From Fictibacillus marinisediminis (lineage in GTDB: Bacteria; Bacillota; Bacilli; Bacillales; Fictibacillaceae), in the NCBI RefSeq assembly GCF_023149135.1, contig NZ_JAIWJX010000002.1:2666001-2730000 (forward strand): a stretch of DNA of 64,000 bases, in the 5' to 3' direction. The translations under genes were made by a program, and so were the position numbers. Below, piece after piece: positions 21,776-31,481 of this stretch. The notes beneath the pieces were generated by a model. It was not told the DNA's origin. It searched no databases and was given only the letters and a program-made list of their open reading frames with translations. Positions within the stretch are counted from its first letter, which is position 1. Every line of letters begins with the position of its first letter.

Positions 21776-22891
21776 TCAGTGCGTATAGGAAGAACTGTTG
21801 GATTGGTCAACCTGCCTGTGAAGCGCTGTGTTCAATCCTACGGCAAGAACATTTGCCATGTCCTCTATAAATGTATCCACCTCTTTTGGCGTTACCATGA
21901 GATTATGCCCGATTGGCGAGAGGACCTCCCGAATCAGCATTCTTTTTTCATCTTCATCAAGGGTTCCTACCATTCCCAGGAAGGATTGCCGTTCCGCTTC
22001 TGGTGGAAGATCGTCGTCTTTCAGAATTTTCTTTTCCCCAAACGTCATCCATGTTGGTGCGAGAGACTTGGACGGCTTATCCTTTTCTTTGATCTCTCTG
22101 CCAAAATGCTTGAGGATATAATCAATGGCATCGCTCGTGATCGTAACTGCATCGACAACGGTAGGAATCCCGATCGCGATAACCGGGATACCCAGTGTGT
22201 CTTTGCTCAGCTCTTTTCTTTTGTTGCCGACACCAGACCCTGGATGAATTCCACTGTCAGAGATTTGGATAGTCGTGTTTACCCGCTCGAGCGATCTCGA
22301 AGCCAGAGCATCGATCGCGATCACAAAATCAGGATTAACTTTTCGAATGACGCCTTCAATAATATCGCTCGTTTCAATCCCTGTTATCCCCATAACTCCA
22401 GGCGAGATGGCACAGACCGGCCGGAACCCTTCTTCCACATTTTCAGGCGACAGAGCAAATAAATGTTTTGTGATCAATAAATTTTCCACTACGTTGGGCC
22501 CTAGAGAATCAGGTGTAACATTCCAGTTTCCAAGACCGACAACCAGGCACGTGTCATCATCCTGAATTCCAAGTTCATTAATAAAGTTTTTAAAGTCACG
22601 GGCAAAGACCTCCTGTACCCGTTCCTGAAGCTCCGAATCCTTTTCCCGAATTCCCTGCATCTCAAATGTTAAATATGTACCCGGTTTTTTCCCCGTAGCC
22701 TGTGCCCCATTTTCATCTATCTCTACCCTCGTATATTTAATTCCATCATGATCCCGTTCTTTAATAATGATGCCTTTAACAGAGCTCTCCTTTTCCTTCA
22801 TCTTTTCTTCATTGACCAGCATTTCATGTGCTTCGATCGCTAAGTCTGTCCGAATGGAATAGTTGTTCCGATCCAAATCTTTGTTGTTCAT
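21776..22891 (-). CDS. gpr: Germination protease GPR
   Basis: A 371-residue aspartic-type spore protease that degrades small acid-soluble proteins on germination, made as an inactive zymogen in the forespore. The cleavage region SIRTDLAIE lies at residues 12-20; [15 protein letters not shown] and [35 protein letters not shown] are family signatures. I start at ATG 22891 ([17 protein letters not shown]), which gives the usual propeptide length; the frame is open to 22954 but lacks a ribosome binding site there. Confidence 0.94.
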   Translation of the reverse strand: MNNKDLDRNNYSIRTDLAIEAHEMLVNEEKMKEKESSVKGIIIKERDHDGIKYTRVEIDENGAQATGKKPGTYLTFEMQGIREKDSELQERVQEVFARDFKNFINELGIQDDDTCLVVGLGNWNVTPDSLGPNVVENLLITKHLFALSPENVEEGFRPVCAISPGVMGITGIETSDIIEGVIRKVNPDFVIAIDALASRSLERVNTTIQISDSGIHPGSGVGNKRKELSKDTLGIPVIAIGIPTVVDAVTITSDAIDYILKHFGREIKEKDKPSKSLAPTWMTFGEKKILKDDDLPPEAERQSFLGMVGTLDEDEKRMLIREVLSPIGHNLMVTPKEVDTFIEDMANVLAVGLNTALHRQVDQSNSSSYTH

Positions 22892-22961
22892 TTTGGCACC
22901 GTCCTGTGATAGAGATATATTGTCTCTATTTTTGCCCTTAAAAAGCCATTTCATTCTTGTA

Positions 22962-22990
22962 TTGCAATTGAAGAATTAAACTGATAAAAT
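22962..22990 (+). promoter_or_regulatory. SigA promoter of rpsT
   Basis: -35 TTGCAA (22962-22967), 17-base spacer, -10 TAAAAT (22985-22990). A small TTGCAA-TCCAG-TTGCAA hairpin follows in the leader before the ribosome binding site. Confidence 0.75.
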
Positions 22991-23044
22991 ACTCTGTGTC
23001 CTATTTTTTTGCAATCCAGTTGCAATGTTAGGGAGGTGAATGGA

Positions 23045-23311
23045 TTGGCTAATATTAAATCTGCTATTAAACGTGTAAAAACGAACGATAAGAACCGTGC
23101 TCATAATGCTTCTTTAAAGTCTGCTATGCGTACAGCTGTGAAAAACTTTGAAACTAAGGTCGCTAACAAAGATGCTGAAGGTGCTAAAGAAGCTTTCACA
23201 GTTGCTACTAAAAAAGTTGATAAAGCGGCAACTAAAGGACTTATCCATAAAAATGCAGCTTCCCGTCAGAAGTCTCGTCTTGCTAAAGCGTTAAACGGAA
23301 TCAACGCATAA
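23045..23311 (+). CDS. rpsT: 30S ribosomal protein S20
   Basis: An 88-residue S20 ([22 protein letters not shown], then the basic helical core ending [12 protein letters not shown]). Translation starts at TTG 23045, with GGGAGGTG six bases upstream; no ATG gives the family N-terminus. A TTG start is unusual for a ribosomal protein gene and may serve autoregulation. Divergent from gpr. Confidence 0.96.
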   Translation: MANIKSAIKRVKTNDKNRAHNASLKSAMRTAVKNFETKVANKDAEGAKEAFTVATKKVDKAATKGLIHKNAASRQKSRLAKALNGINA

Positions 23312-23329
23312 TCACGGGAAATGACACGA

Positions 23330-23355
23330 AACGGCCTTACAGGTCGTTTTTTTTT
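23330..23355 (+). terminator. Terminator after rpsT
   Basis: AACGGCCT/AGGTCGTT hairpin followed by nine T. Confidence 0.88.
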
Positions 23356-23523
23356 CATGTCTTTTTTTTGAAAAGCGACTGTTAACAGATGCTTTTCAAA
23401 AAAAATGACATTCCATAATAATAAAAGATTCACCATGTTGACCGTGATGTTCCGGTTTAAAACGAAATCGTCGAATCCTGTCGTAAGTTGTCGCGTATAA
23501 ACGACTTGAAAATAAAAGCGTAG

Positions 23524-23581
23524 ATTTTAAACATAAATCAGATTTTTTGAACATAAATCGGTATTTTTGAACATAAAAACT
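23524..23581. repeat. Short imperfect tandem repeat
   Basis: Three copies of an AACATAAA-containing unit (period about 22 bases) in the AT-rich gap between rpsT and holA. No gene is seen in 23356-23635. Confidence 0.55.
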
Positions 23582-23635
23582 ATAAATTTGAATAATTTCC
23601 AAATTGGTGGTTTTATGATTTAACACAGCATGAAC

Positions 23636-23676
23636 AAAAAACGTCCAGCCGATATCCAATCGGCTGGACGTTTTTT
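23636..23676 (-). terminator. Terminator after holA (bidirectional)
   Basis: Perfect stem ACGTCCAGCCGAT/ATCGGCTGGACGT with A- and T-runs on the two sides; works for holA and could act from either side. Confidence 0.92.
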
Positions 23677-24700
23677 AATTTGCCATCTTCAGCATAATCA
23701 GTTCCAAAATAAGCTGTTTATCCATTTTTCCTGTTTTCATTTCATAATCCGCCTCAGCTATGCGATCCAGCATGCTGAGAAGCTCTTCTTCCTCAAAAAG
23801 CCTCGCCTGTCTGGAAGCCAGTTTTACTGCATAGGGATGCAGCTTTAAAGCTCCTGCAATCTGTTTTTCTCCATATCCTTTTGAAAAAAGTTCTTTCACC
23901 CCGTATATAATACGAAATTGTCTTGCCATCAGGGAGAGAATTTTAATCGGTTCTTCATTCTGCTTGGCTAGGTCATAAAAAGTTCTTAGTGCAGCGTCAA
24001 TTTTTTTATGAACAATATCATCAATGAGAGAAAAAATATTATCTTCCAGTGTTCTCGGTACGAGTTCATCAATGACGGGTATCGTGATATTTCCGCCATC
24101 CCCAACGTATAATGCCAGTTTGTCCATTTCCTGAATGAGCGCCATCAATTCATTTCCTACCTTGGCCGTCAAATATTGAGCTGCATCTGTATCGATGTGC
24201 ACTTGCCGCTGAATCGCCCGGTCCTTAATCCATTCTACTGCCGAATCACCGCTCAAAGGGGTAGCCGCGATCAGTTCTCCTGACTTTTTCAGCGTTTTAA
24301 CTATTTTCTTTCGTTCATCTAATTTCTCAGCTGGGACCACGAAAACGAGAAGCGTAAAATCAGCTGGATTCTGAATATATCTTTCAACGGTTGCAAGATC
24401 ATGCTCAACTTTGCTCTTGTCCTTTACCCCTGTTAGAAAATAAGCATTTTTCACGACGACAACACGCCTGTCCCCCATAAACGGGAGCGTTTCCGCATCT
24501 TCCATAACCGCTTGTATAGGAGTTTCCATATAGTCATATACAGAGAAGTTAAAATCCTTATCTTCTTCATTCAACGAATGCTTTACAATGGCGGATATGG
24601 CTTGCTCAATAATATAAGATTCAGTTCCGTACAGAACATAATACGGAGAAAATTCCTTCTGCTTCAACTTTTTTTGTAATGGGACGATCGACAAAACCAC
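23675..24700 (-). CDS. holA: DNA polymerase III subunit delta
   Basis: A 341-residue clamp-loader subunit (YqeN) that opens the beta clamp. AAA+-like fold without a Walker A motif, as usual for delta; recognisable stretches are YVLYGTESYIIEQAISAI near the N-terminus, LPFMGDRRVVVVKNAYFL, and DNIFSLIDDIVHKKIDAALRTF. Length is normal. Lies between rpsT and the comE locus as in B. subtilis. Confidence 0.95.
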   Translation of the reverse strand: MVLSIVPLQKKLKQKEFSPYYVLYGTESYIIEQAISAIVKHSLNEEDKDFNFSVYDYMETPIQAVMEDAETLPFMGDRRVVVVKNAYFLTGVKDKSKVEHDLATVERYIQNPADFTLLVFVVPAEKLDERKKIVKTLKKSGELIAATPLSGDSAVEWIKDRAIQRQVHIDTDAAQYLTAKVGNELMALIQEMDKLALYVGDGGNITIPVIDELVPRTLEDNIFSLIDDIVHKKIDAALRTFYDLAKQNEEPIKILSLMARQFRIIYGVKELFSKGYGEKQIAGALKLHPYAVKLASRQARLFEEEELLSMLDRIAEADYEMKTGKMDKQLILELIMLKMAN

Positions 24701-24772
24701 TCACCTCAAACTTTCTCTGTTCTTATCGTATGCCGTATAGCTGTTTTTTTCAATAGGAATCAAACCAAAAAA

Positions 24773-24798
24773 GAAGAAGCAGCTTATGCTGCTTCTTC
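24773..24798 (-). terminator. Hairpin in the holA-yqzM gap
   Basis: Perfect 11-base stem GAAGAAGCAGC/GCTGCTTCTTC with a TTAT loop; the minus-strand side is followed by TTTTTT. No minus-strand gene precedes it closely, so it may stop transcription entering holA from upstream. The rest of 24701-25026 shows no gene. Confidence 0.6.
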
Positions 24799-25026
24799 AT
24801 TTATATTAAACGCTGATCACCAAGACCCCGGGACTCCCAGTGAACAGCGAGTAAACCGCTCTATTCCTTGTAATGTTATGATATCCTATGCCAATCTGCA
24901 GTATTGGTGACAACAGTTAGCAAAAAAGGAAAAGAATATGCATTTTATAGACAACGCTTCCAATCAAATATGGATTTTTTTATCTGAATGACTTATACTT
25001 ATTATCGATACGGGAGGGTTGCGGAA

Positions 25027-25161
25027 ATGAATCATTTCGAAAAAGACGTCCAAAGCAAACGCAATGATTTAATCGATTCAGGCATGGGCTTCGTTTGGTC
25101 CTTTGGTTTTTTCACGTTAATCTTTGCAATTGGAGTTATTATCAAACTTATCGCTACATAA
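25027..25161 (+). CDS. yqzM: YqzM family small membrane protein
   Basis: A 44-residue protein, MNHFEKDVQSKRNDLIDSG at the start, then one membrane helix (FVWSFGFFTLIFAIGVIIKL). It matches B. subtilis YqzM in length, N-terminal motif and place between comEC and holA; GGGAGGGTTGCGGAA precedes the ATG. Function is unknown; B. subtilis yqzM has been linked with competence genes only by position. Confidence 0.85.
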   Translation: MNHFEKDVQSKRNDLIDSGMGFVWSFGFFTLIFAIGVIIKLIAT

Positions 25162-25166
25162 TCAAT

Positions 25167-25195
25167 AAAAAGAAGCCTGAAAAAGGCTTCTTTTT
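25167..25195. terminator. Shared terminator of yqzM and comEC
   Basis: AAAAAGAAGCCT-GAAA-AAGGCTTCTTTTT stem between converging genes; T-runs on both strands. Confidence 0.9.
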
Positions 25196-27497
25196 ATTTG
25201 GATCCGGTTACACTGTGATGTATCCTTAGCTCATGACCCCGCATTTGGATCTCAATATCCCCAAGCTGATCGGTACGCAAAATGACCGCAGCATTTTTTT
25301 TGAAACGTGACACAACATCCGGATGAGGATGTCCGTACCGATTGTTTTTCCCGGCTGATATGACGGCATAAATGGGATTGACAGCGTTGATAAAAGCCTG
25401 TGAGGACGACGTTTTACTCCCATGATGGCCAGCCTTTAAAAAATCTGCCTTTAAAGGGACATCTTCACTTATAATACGCTTTTCCCCTTCTTCTTCTAAA
25501 TCCCCAGTGAATAGGAAGGAAAAACGCTTCATTTTTGCTAACAGGACGAGGGATTGGGCATTGCTCTCGGTCTCATCACCATAAGGAGAAAGTACATAAA
25601 AAAGATGATCCCCAACCGACCACCTTTGCCCGCGCTGAGTAACACGAATAGGAATATCCAGGCTGGCCGCATGATTCAGCACACTGGTTTCCAACACTCC
25701 GTCAATTGTGCCTTTTGGATACAACAGTTCACCTATCATGACTCCAGACAGAACCGTTTCCGCCCCGCCGATGTGATCCATGTCTCCATGCGTCAATATC
25801 AATTTATCGATCTTCCGGATCCCCCGTGCTTTTAACGCGGGCATAACGACCTCTTTCGTGATATTATAATCCACCTTTCTTTTTCTCCATTCTTCCTTTT
25901 CAAAATTTAATGTTCCTCCCGTATCTATTAAATAAACCCCTTGCCTGAATGGAAGTTCAATCAAGATACTGTCTCCCTGCCCAACATTTAAATAGGTAAT
26001 TGAGCTGCTTGGATCAAGGGAATGAACATTCCAATGAAAAACACCGGCCAAAACAAGAAAGGAAGCAGGATGAAGCAGACGCTTATGACATCCATACCTT
26101 TCCCATTGGACGAATAAATAAAAGATGCCAAAATAATAGATCGGGATAAGATAGGCAGGAGGCTGTCCAAACACAAAATTAAGATTGTTCTGCTGCGCGT
26201 AAAGAAGGATTGAATTTGTGAATTTTATGAGGATGACAGGAAGATAAAGGATTATTTTCGCTGCATTGAGCGATAGGAACAAAATCGGAAGTGACAGACA
26301 CGCAAGGGGCAGAACCACAAAAGACAGTAAGGGAATAAACAGAAGGTTCAGAGGCACTGACCATAATGACGTTTCATAAAAATGGTAGATAATGATGGGG
26401 AAAGAAACAATTTGGCATATGAAGGTAGTTACCAAGGCTTGAGCTAAATAGGAGGTATATCGGCTGAAGATCAGACGCGATGATATCAGTAAGGCAAACA
26501 CATTCATAAAAGATAGCTGAAAACCGAGCTGAAAAACGTAATAAGGGTTCATCAGAAGCATAAGAAGGCACACACCGCTCACAGGTGACAACGGATGAAT
26601 CCTCCATTTATATCGCCGGAACATCAGCAGCGCCATACCCATAATACCTGCACGGACGATGGAAGCTTCACTGCCGGTCATCACAACATAAAGAGGCAGG
26701 ACCGCAGCGATACCCAGAGCTGCTCTTTCCCTGGTGATGCCCATTCGAAGACTGCCCGCAAAGAGCATGCCCATGATGATCGCCACATTAAACCCTGATA
26801 CCGCAAGCAAATGTGACAAACCCATTCGCTGGTAGGCCTCATCAATATCGCCCGGTATTTTTTCACGATAGCCAAATATCAGAGCATTGATTATCCCGGA
26901 GACATCCTCTTCAACCACTTTTTCTATCAGACGGATGCCCTTTTCACGAAAAGCAGCTGCATGCCCCAATAGATCAGGCGGTTTATCCCGGCAAGCAGAG
27001 ACTGCAAGATGGGCTGCCTTTATGCTCCAGTGGATTCTCTGTCGTTTTAAGTACGAGGCGTAATCCATTCCTGCGAAATTCCCCCGCCCCTCAGGGACGA
27101 TCAGTTCACCATCAAACGTACAGACCATCCCCTGATGAAGATGCTGTTTAAGCTGTTTCTGCATCCCATGAGATGGTATGAGATGCTGAACAACAAATTT
27201 CTCATGTTTTGTTTGAAGTCTGAAGGATAGTAAATCTCCGTCAATCTCCGGAATGGTCATGACGGTTCCGGTAAAGGTTCGTTCATCTCCAGAAAACCTC
27301 GTCACATTTTGCTTATCGGTAAACTGGTAATAGGCGTAAAAGAATACAAATACCGCTAAGCAAAAGCTGATGGCCAACGTATTCGCACCTTTTTTGCCAT
27401 AAAAAAGAGCGATGCCGGCGATCGCCCAGATGTAATGGCAAGATGATAAAAACACGCCTGCTGCCGCACTTATCGCGTATAAGTATCCGGCTCTCAT
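25194..27497 (-). CDS. comEC: Competence DNA channel ComEC
   Basis: A 767-residue membrane protein that passes single-stranded DNA through the membrane during transformation. N-terminal membrane helices, an extracellular OB-like DUF4131 region (FTGTVMTIPEIDGDLLSF), the competence domain with LSHLLAVSGFNVAIIMG, further helices to about 480, then a C-terminal metallo-beta-lactamase domain (NVGQGDSILIELP, LTHGDMDHIGGAE, KAGHHGSKTSS) that may degrade the non-transported strand. Intact and of usual length, so DNA uptake is likely functional. Confidence 0.96.
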   Translation of the reverse strand: MRAGYLYAISAAAGVFLSSCHYIWAIAGIALFYGKKGANTLAISFCLAVFVFFYAYYQFTDKQNVTRFSGDERTFTGTVMTIPEIDGDLLSFRLQTKHEKFVVQHLIPSHGMQKQLKQHLHQGMVCTFDGELIVPEGRGNFAGMDYASYLKRQRIHWSIKAAHLAVSACRDKPPDLLGHAAAFREKGIRLIEKVVEEDVSGIINALIFGYREKIPGDIDEAYQRMGLSHLLAVSGFNVAIIMGMLFAGSLRMGITRERAALGIAAVLPLYVVMTGSEASIVRAGIMGMALLMFRRYKWRIHPLSPVSGVCLLMLLMNPYYVFQLGFQLSFMNVFALLISSRLIFSRYTSYLAQALVTTFICQIVSFPIIIYHFYETSLWSVPLNLLFIPLLSFVVLPLACLSLPILFLSLNAAKIILYLPVILIKFTNSILLYAQQNNLNFVFGQPPAYLIPIYYFGIFYLFVQWERYGCHKRLLHPASFLVLAGVFHWNVHSLDPSSSITYLNVGQGDSILIELPFRQGVYLIDTGGTLNFEKEEWRKRKVDYNITKEVVMPALKARGIRKIDKLILTHGDMDHIGGAETVLSGVMIGELLYPKGTIDGVLETSVLNHAASLDIPIRVTQRGQRWSVGDHLFYVLSPYGDETESNAQSLVLLAKMKRFSFLFTGDLEEEGEKRIISEDVPLKADFLKAGHHGSKTSSSQAFINAVNPIYAVISAGKNNRYGHPHPDVVSRFKKNAAVILRTDQLGDIEIQMRGHELRIHHSVTGSK

Positions 27498-27500
27498 GTT

Positions 27501-28082
27501 TTATTTCAAGTGCAAAGAACGGGGATACAGATTATGCGCCTTACTTTTCAAAGCCTCGACTTTTTCTTGATCTCCCGCTCCACCTTCCTCTACAGCTCGC
27601 AACAGTTCAAAGGTTAATTCCATCTGTTCTATGTAATGAGGGTTGATATTATGGTCATTAAAAGGGACTTGCTTTACAACCAGTCCTGCTTCTTTAAATT
27701 GTTCAATAGCGTACGGGTGATTCTTATAATCTTTGGCATAGTAAAGTGTCTTTATTCCGCTCTGAATAATCGTACGGCAGCAATGCAGACAAGGAAAATG
27801 GGTGACATACATTTCTGCCCCCTCCACTGGTACACCAAATTTTGCACATTGCAAAATGGCATTCATCTCGGCATGGATCGTCCGCACACAATGGCCGTCT
27901 ATCACATAACAACCTTCATCTATGCAATGAACGCCCCCGGATATGGAACCATTGTATCCACCCGCAATGATCCTTTTATCCCTTACGATTGTTGCTCCCA
28001 CCGCAAGTCTTGTACATGTGCTTCTGTAGGCAAGCAGATGGCTCTGTGCCATAAAATATTCATCCCAGGAAATACGGTCCAT
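27501..28082 (-). CDS. comEB: ComEB, dCMP deaminase family
   Basis: A 193-residue zinc deaminase. Motifs HAEMNAIL and PCLHCC form the metal site; it is similar to dCMP deaminases that make dUMP. ATG 28082 has GGAGGAGAAAAG upstream; an open frame reaches 28121 without support. It lies between comEA and comEC, three bases before comEC; in B. subtilis it is not needed for transformation itself. Confidence 0.95.
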   Translation of the reverse strand: MDRISWDEYFMAQSHLLAYRSTCTRLAVGATIVRDKRIIAGGYNGSISGGVHCIDEGCYVIDGHCVRTIHAEMNAILQCAKFGVPVEGAEMYVTHFPCLHCCRTIIQSGIKTLYYAKDYKNHPYAIEQFKEAGLVVKQVPFNDHNINPHYIEQMELTFELLRAVEEGGAGDQEKVEALKSKAHNLYPRSLHLK

Positions 28083-28147
28083 CTTTTCTCCTCCAATCTT
28101 ATTTATTTTTAGTGTAGGCATTTACGCTGCTCTGAGTCAATGATAAC

Positions 28148-28783
28148 TTAGTCAACCTCAATCTGCTCCTTCATGTTTTCCAGAGACTTTTCTCCAATTC
28201 CTGGTACATTCAGCAAATCTTCAATTGTTTTAAACGGTCCGTTCTCTTCACGATAGGCCATGATCGCTTTGGCTTTAGAAGGACCTATGCCATTCAGCGT
28301 TTCCAGCTCCTGCTCTGCTGCAGAATTAATATTAACCTTTGTTGTGCCACCACCATCCTGTCCTCCTGCTCCTGGCCCAGCCGGCAAACGTTCCTCGCCT
28401 TTGGCTGGGATGTAAAGAAGCATTTCATCCTTCACCCGTGCTGAAAGGTTAACTCCTTTTTCCTCCGCTTTTTTCGAAAACCCTCCTGCTCGATTAACTG
28501 CATCAATCACCCGGTCCCCTTGCTTCATCTCGTACACTCCCGGTTTCCTGACTGCACCTTTTATATCGATCTCAATTCTCTGAGAATCTGCATCCTTTGC
28601 AATAGGGGTTGTTTTACTCGCTGCCCCTTTATTCTCCATCAATTCGACCGGAATGCCTTGTTCATGCTCTACTTCATCGGGCATTCTTCCTGCAAAATAG
28701 AAAATTGCGGCTGCCAAGCATGCCGCAGCGGGAAGAATGTACCTGAGTTTGCGAACGGCTCCATCATATTTTCTGATCATCAT
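28148..28783 (-). CDS. comEA: Competence DNA receptor ComEA
   Basis: A 211-residue membrane-anchored DNA-binding protein. One N-terminal helix (YILPAAACLAAAIFYFAG), a SLBB domain (VRKPGVYEMKQGDRVIDAVNRAGG), a flexible Gly/Pro linker (AGPGAGGQDGGG) and a C-terminal double helix-hairpin-helix (LETLNGIGPSKAKAIMAYREENG...LLNVPGIGEKSLENM). It binds incoming DNA outside the membrane and hands it to ComEC. Two ATG codons at 28783 and 28780 share the AAGGAG site. Confidence 0.95.
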   Translation of the reverse strand: MMIRKYDGAVRKLRYILPAAACLAAAIFYFAGRMPDEVEHEQGIPVELMENKGAASKTTPIAKDADSQRIEIDIKGAVRKPGVYEMKQGDRVIDAVNRAGGFSKKAEEKGVNLSARVKDEMLLYIPAKGEERLPAGPGAGGQDGGGTTKVNINSAAEQELETLNGIGPSKAKAIMAYREENGPFKTIEDLLNVPGIGEKSLENMKEQIEVD

Positions 28784-28878
28784 TCGTCTCCTTTCAATAC
28801 GATAATTTCAATTTCATATTTTGGGCAAATCAAGCATATACATCAAGGTAGGAAAGATAAGAGAGAGGAGGAGTTAAA

Positions 28879-29715
28879 GTGAAACTAGGTTTTATTGGAA
28901 CCGGGAACATGGGGAGCATTTTAGTGTCATCTTTCATAGAATCATCGGCTGTACAGCCTTCACGTATAATGGTCACAAACCGGACGCTTTCTAAAGCCGA
29001 ACGTCTGCAGTCTGCCCACCCCAAACTCCGAGTGGGAGCAACAGCTGAAGAGGTGATCCGTTTTGCCGATATCCTTTTCATCTGTGTAAAGCCGCATCAA
29101 TTCTATGATGTTCTTTCTGAAAATAAAAAGTTTATATCCAAACATAAACTCGTGGTCTCGATCACAAGCCCCATTTCCTGTGAACAAATTGAAAACCTGC
29201 TTGATTGCAGTGTAGCCCGCGCCATTCCAAGCATCACAAACCGGGCCCTTTCAGGAACCTCATTGATCACATTTGGTTCGAAATGCCACACGGAATACAA
29301 AGAGAAACTCTTATCATTGATGTCGTTTATCTCTAAACCAGTGATCATCGATGAAAATGTGACACGCATCTCATCCGATATCGCAAGCTGCGGCCCGGCA
29401 TTCATTGGGTATCTCGTGCAATGTTTTGTTGACAGTTCCATTAAAAAAACTGATTTGACAAAAAACCAGGCGACATTGCTTGCCAGTGAAATGATTATTG
29501 GAATGGGAAAATTGCTGGAGAACGAAGTGTTTTCATTGCCTTCACTCATTGAGAAAGTTTGCGTGAAGGGCGGAATCACTGGTGAAGGAATAAGAATATT
29601 GAACGAGGGAGCAGGTGATGTTTTCGATAAAGTCATAGACCGTACGCATGCAAAATACCACGATGAGTGTGAAAAAATCAGTGAACAATTTGAGGTAAAA
29701 GAGGAATTAAAGTAA
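28879..29715 (+). CDS. comER: ComER, pyrroline-5-carboxylate reductase-like
   Basis: A 278-residue NAD(P)-binding protein of the ProC superfamily. Rossmann start KLGFIGTGNMGSILVSSFIESSA, then the dimerisation domain with NQATLLASEMIIGMGKLL and VCVKGGITGEGIRIL, where ProC has its VTSPGGTT loop. Divergent from comEA as in B. subtilis; an affect on sporulation/biofilm has been described for B. cereus ComER, but no proline enzyme activity is certain. Confidence 0.92.
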   Translation: MKLGFIGTGNMGSILVSSFIESSAVQPSRIMVTNRTLSKAERLQSAHPKLRVGATAEEVIRFADILFICVKPHQFYDVLSENKKFISKHKLVVSITSPISCEQIENLLDCSVARAIPSITNRALSGTSLITFGSKCHTEYKEKLLSLMSFISKPVIIDENVTRISSDIASCGPAFIGYLVQCFVDSSIKKTDLTKNQATLLASEMIIGMGKLLENEVFSLPSLIEKVCVKGGITGEGIRILNEGAGDVFDKVIDRTHAKYHDECEKISEQFEVKEELK

Positions 29716-29756
29716 TCATTCGGCAGCATTTGAAATATTCCTTCAAGAATAAAATA

Positions 29757-29786
29757 AAAAATAAGCCAATCCATGGCTTATTTTTT
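29757..29786. terminator. Shared terminator of comER and yqeM
   Basis: AAATAAGCCA/TGGCTTATTT hairpin with T-runs on both strands between converging genes. Confidence 0.88.
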
Positions 29787-30525
29787 ATTTTTTACAGATG
29801 AAGAATATCCGTTCGGCTTCAGGCTGAATATCATCCTGAGAGAAATCTCCTGTTACTGCCAGAACTCGAAATCCGGTGCTTTGCAGCATCTTTTTATAAA
29901 CCTCAATTGACAAGGTTCTTTGAATATGTACTTCATCAAATCGTATATAACGGTTTTCTTCCTCTTGAACAAAGAAACTAAGCTCATGTTCCACACTGTC
30001 TGGTTCTTCCCCTTCATAGCACTGCCAAATATACGAAAGCTGCTCTTCGTTGGATCCAAATGTGCTGCCCATAAATATGTTATGAATTTTATAAAGACTG
30101 TGTACATCGAATAAAAAGAGGCCGTCTTCTTTTAAATGCTGATAAACGGATTGAAACGCAGCCAAGACCTTTTCTTCAGAAAGAATATAATTAAGTGAAT
30201 CACAAAAAATGACAGCAGCATCAAATTCCTGAAGCGCTTCCAGTTCCGTCATATCCTGCTGAATGTATTGTACGGGCACCTTCTGCTGCAAGGATTTTTC
30301 ATTTGCCATCACCAGCATGTCCTCAGAAAGGTCAACGCCCGTTACGTCATAACCCTGTTTTGATAAGCGGATGGACACAGACCCTGTACCGCAGCCAAGA
30401 TCAAGGACACTGCTGACGTTTCCCCCATATGACTGAACGGCCTGTTTAAAAAAAGCAACCCATTGATCATACGGTGCATCTTCCATTAGCTGATCATAGT
30501 AATACGCAAATTGTTGATAGCTCAT
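29785..30525 (-). CDS. yqeM: SAM-dependent methyltransferase YqeM
   Basis: A 246-residue class I methyltransferase: SAM motif VLDLGCGTGSVSIRLSKQGYDVTGVDLSEDML near residue 40, then FDAAVIFCDSLNYI. Substrate unknown. It is the last gene of the yqeG-yqeM operon, 13 bases after rsfS, so a ribosome- or tRNA-linked substrate is plausible but unproven. Confidence 0.88.
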   Translation of the reverse strand: MSYQQFAYYYDQLMEDAPYDQWVAFFKQAVQSYGGNVSSVLDLGCGTGSVSIRLSKQGYDVTGVDLSEDMLVMANEKSLQQKVPVQYIQQDMTELEALQEFDAAVIFCDSLNYILSEEKVLAAFQSVYQHLKEDGLFLFDVHSLYKIHNIFMGSTFGSNEEQLSYIWQCYEGEEPDSVEHELSFFVQEEENRYIRFDEVHIQRTLSIEVYKKMLQSTGFRVLAVTGDFSQDDIQPEAERIFFICKK

Positions 30526-30538
30526 CGCTGCTCCACAA

Positions 30539-30892
30539 TTAGGAAAGGATCTTATTCAGATCAACGGTAGGGGCATCTCCCCATAGCTTCTCCAGGTTAT
30601 AATAAGATCTCTCATCACGATGGAATACATGGACAACCATATCTCCCATATCAACAAGGACCCATCTCGCCTGGTCATAGCCTTCCATGCGCTTGATGAT
30701 GATCTCTTTTTCAGCTGCTACATCTTTAATTTCCTTGGCGATGGCCTGCACCTGCTTTTCGGAGTTCCCATGACAGATTAAGAAATAATCAGCTACAAGG
30801 GAAATGCCTTTCATATCGAGCATCATAATATCTTCCGCCCGTTTGTCATCCACCGCTTTCACGACTAACTCAATTAGCTCCTGTTCTTTCAA
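30539..30892 (-). CDS. rsfS: Ribosomal silencing factor RsfS
   Basis: A 117-residue Iojap/RsfS protein that binds L14 on the 50S and blocks subunit joining under starvation. Motifs DYFLICHGNSEKQVQAIAKEI near residue 35 and DMGDMVVHVFHRDERSYYNLEKLWGD near 80. Normal length; follows yqeK in the operon. Confidence 0.95.
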   Translation of the reverse strand: MKEQELIELVVKAVDDKRAEDIMMLDMKGISLVADYFLICHGNSEKQVQAIAKEIKDVAAEKEIIIKRMEGYDQARWVLVDMGDMVVHVFHRDERSYYNLEKLWGDAPTVDLNKILS

Positions 30893-30908
30893 AATTATAT
30901 TCCTCCAT

Positions 30909-31481
30909 TCACTTTTTGTTATTCACTTCAGCCAATAAGCTGTTATACGTATAAATTGTTTCCGGGTATATCAGTTGATTTTGCTTCATTAAGAATCCTA
31001 CAGTATTTTTTAATGCCTGAATACAAGCAAGGTTTAGATTTCCCTTAGCCAATTGACGGACTTCATCAACGCCCGGAAAAATCCTGCCCGGTTCGATATA
31101 ATCCGCAAGAAAAATAATTTTCTCAAGCGTACCCATCGCTGCTCTGCCCGTCGTGTGATTGGCGATAGCCTCGAGTACCTCAAGGTCTTCGATTCCTGCT
31201 TCTTCTTTCACCAGATAAGCACCGACCGGGGCATGCAAAAGTTCTGTCCCATAATGAAGGAGGCTCTCTGGCATGCCCTGCTGCATGACAATCTCCCGCA
31301 TCTCATCCTTTGAACGGAATTTGGCATAATCATGAAATATGGCTGCAAGTTCGGCTTTTTCCTTGCTTGCTCCATATCGGTCTGCAAGCTCGATAGCCGT
31401 TTCCATTACACCAAGTGTATGAATGTACCGATGTTCCGTTAATTGAGCCTTAACGATTTCAAGGGCTTCTTCTCGATCCAT
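30909..31481 (-). CDS. yqeK: Diadenosine tetraphosphatase YqeK
   Basis: A 190-residue HD-domain protein. H...HD motif: YIHTLGVMETAIELADRYG and AAIFHDYAKF, later HAPVGAYLV and AIANHTTGRAAM. Family members cleave Ap4A symmetrically to ADP with iron in the active site. It overlaps the end of nadD by 23 bases, so translation is coupled. Confidence 0.93.
   Translation of the reverse strand: MDREEALEIVKAQLTEHRYIHTLGVMETAIELADRYGASKEKAELAAIFHDYAKFRSKDEMREIVMQQGMPESLLHYGTELLHAPVGAYLVKEEAGIEDLEVLEAIANHTTGRAAMGTLEKIIFLADYIEPGRIFPGVDEVRQLAKGNLNLACIQALKNTVGFLMKQNQLIYPETIYTYNSLLAEVNNKK

Noticed and set aside
22895..22960. SigG promoter for gpr
   Set aside because: Expected from B. subtilis, but no convincing -35/-10 pair with the right spacing was visible.
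29103..29774. 223-residue minus-strand frame opposite comER
   Set aside because: Full antisense of a well-supported gene, Ser/Phe-rich, crossing the shared terminator.
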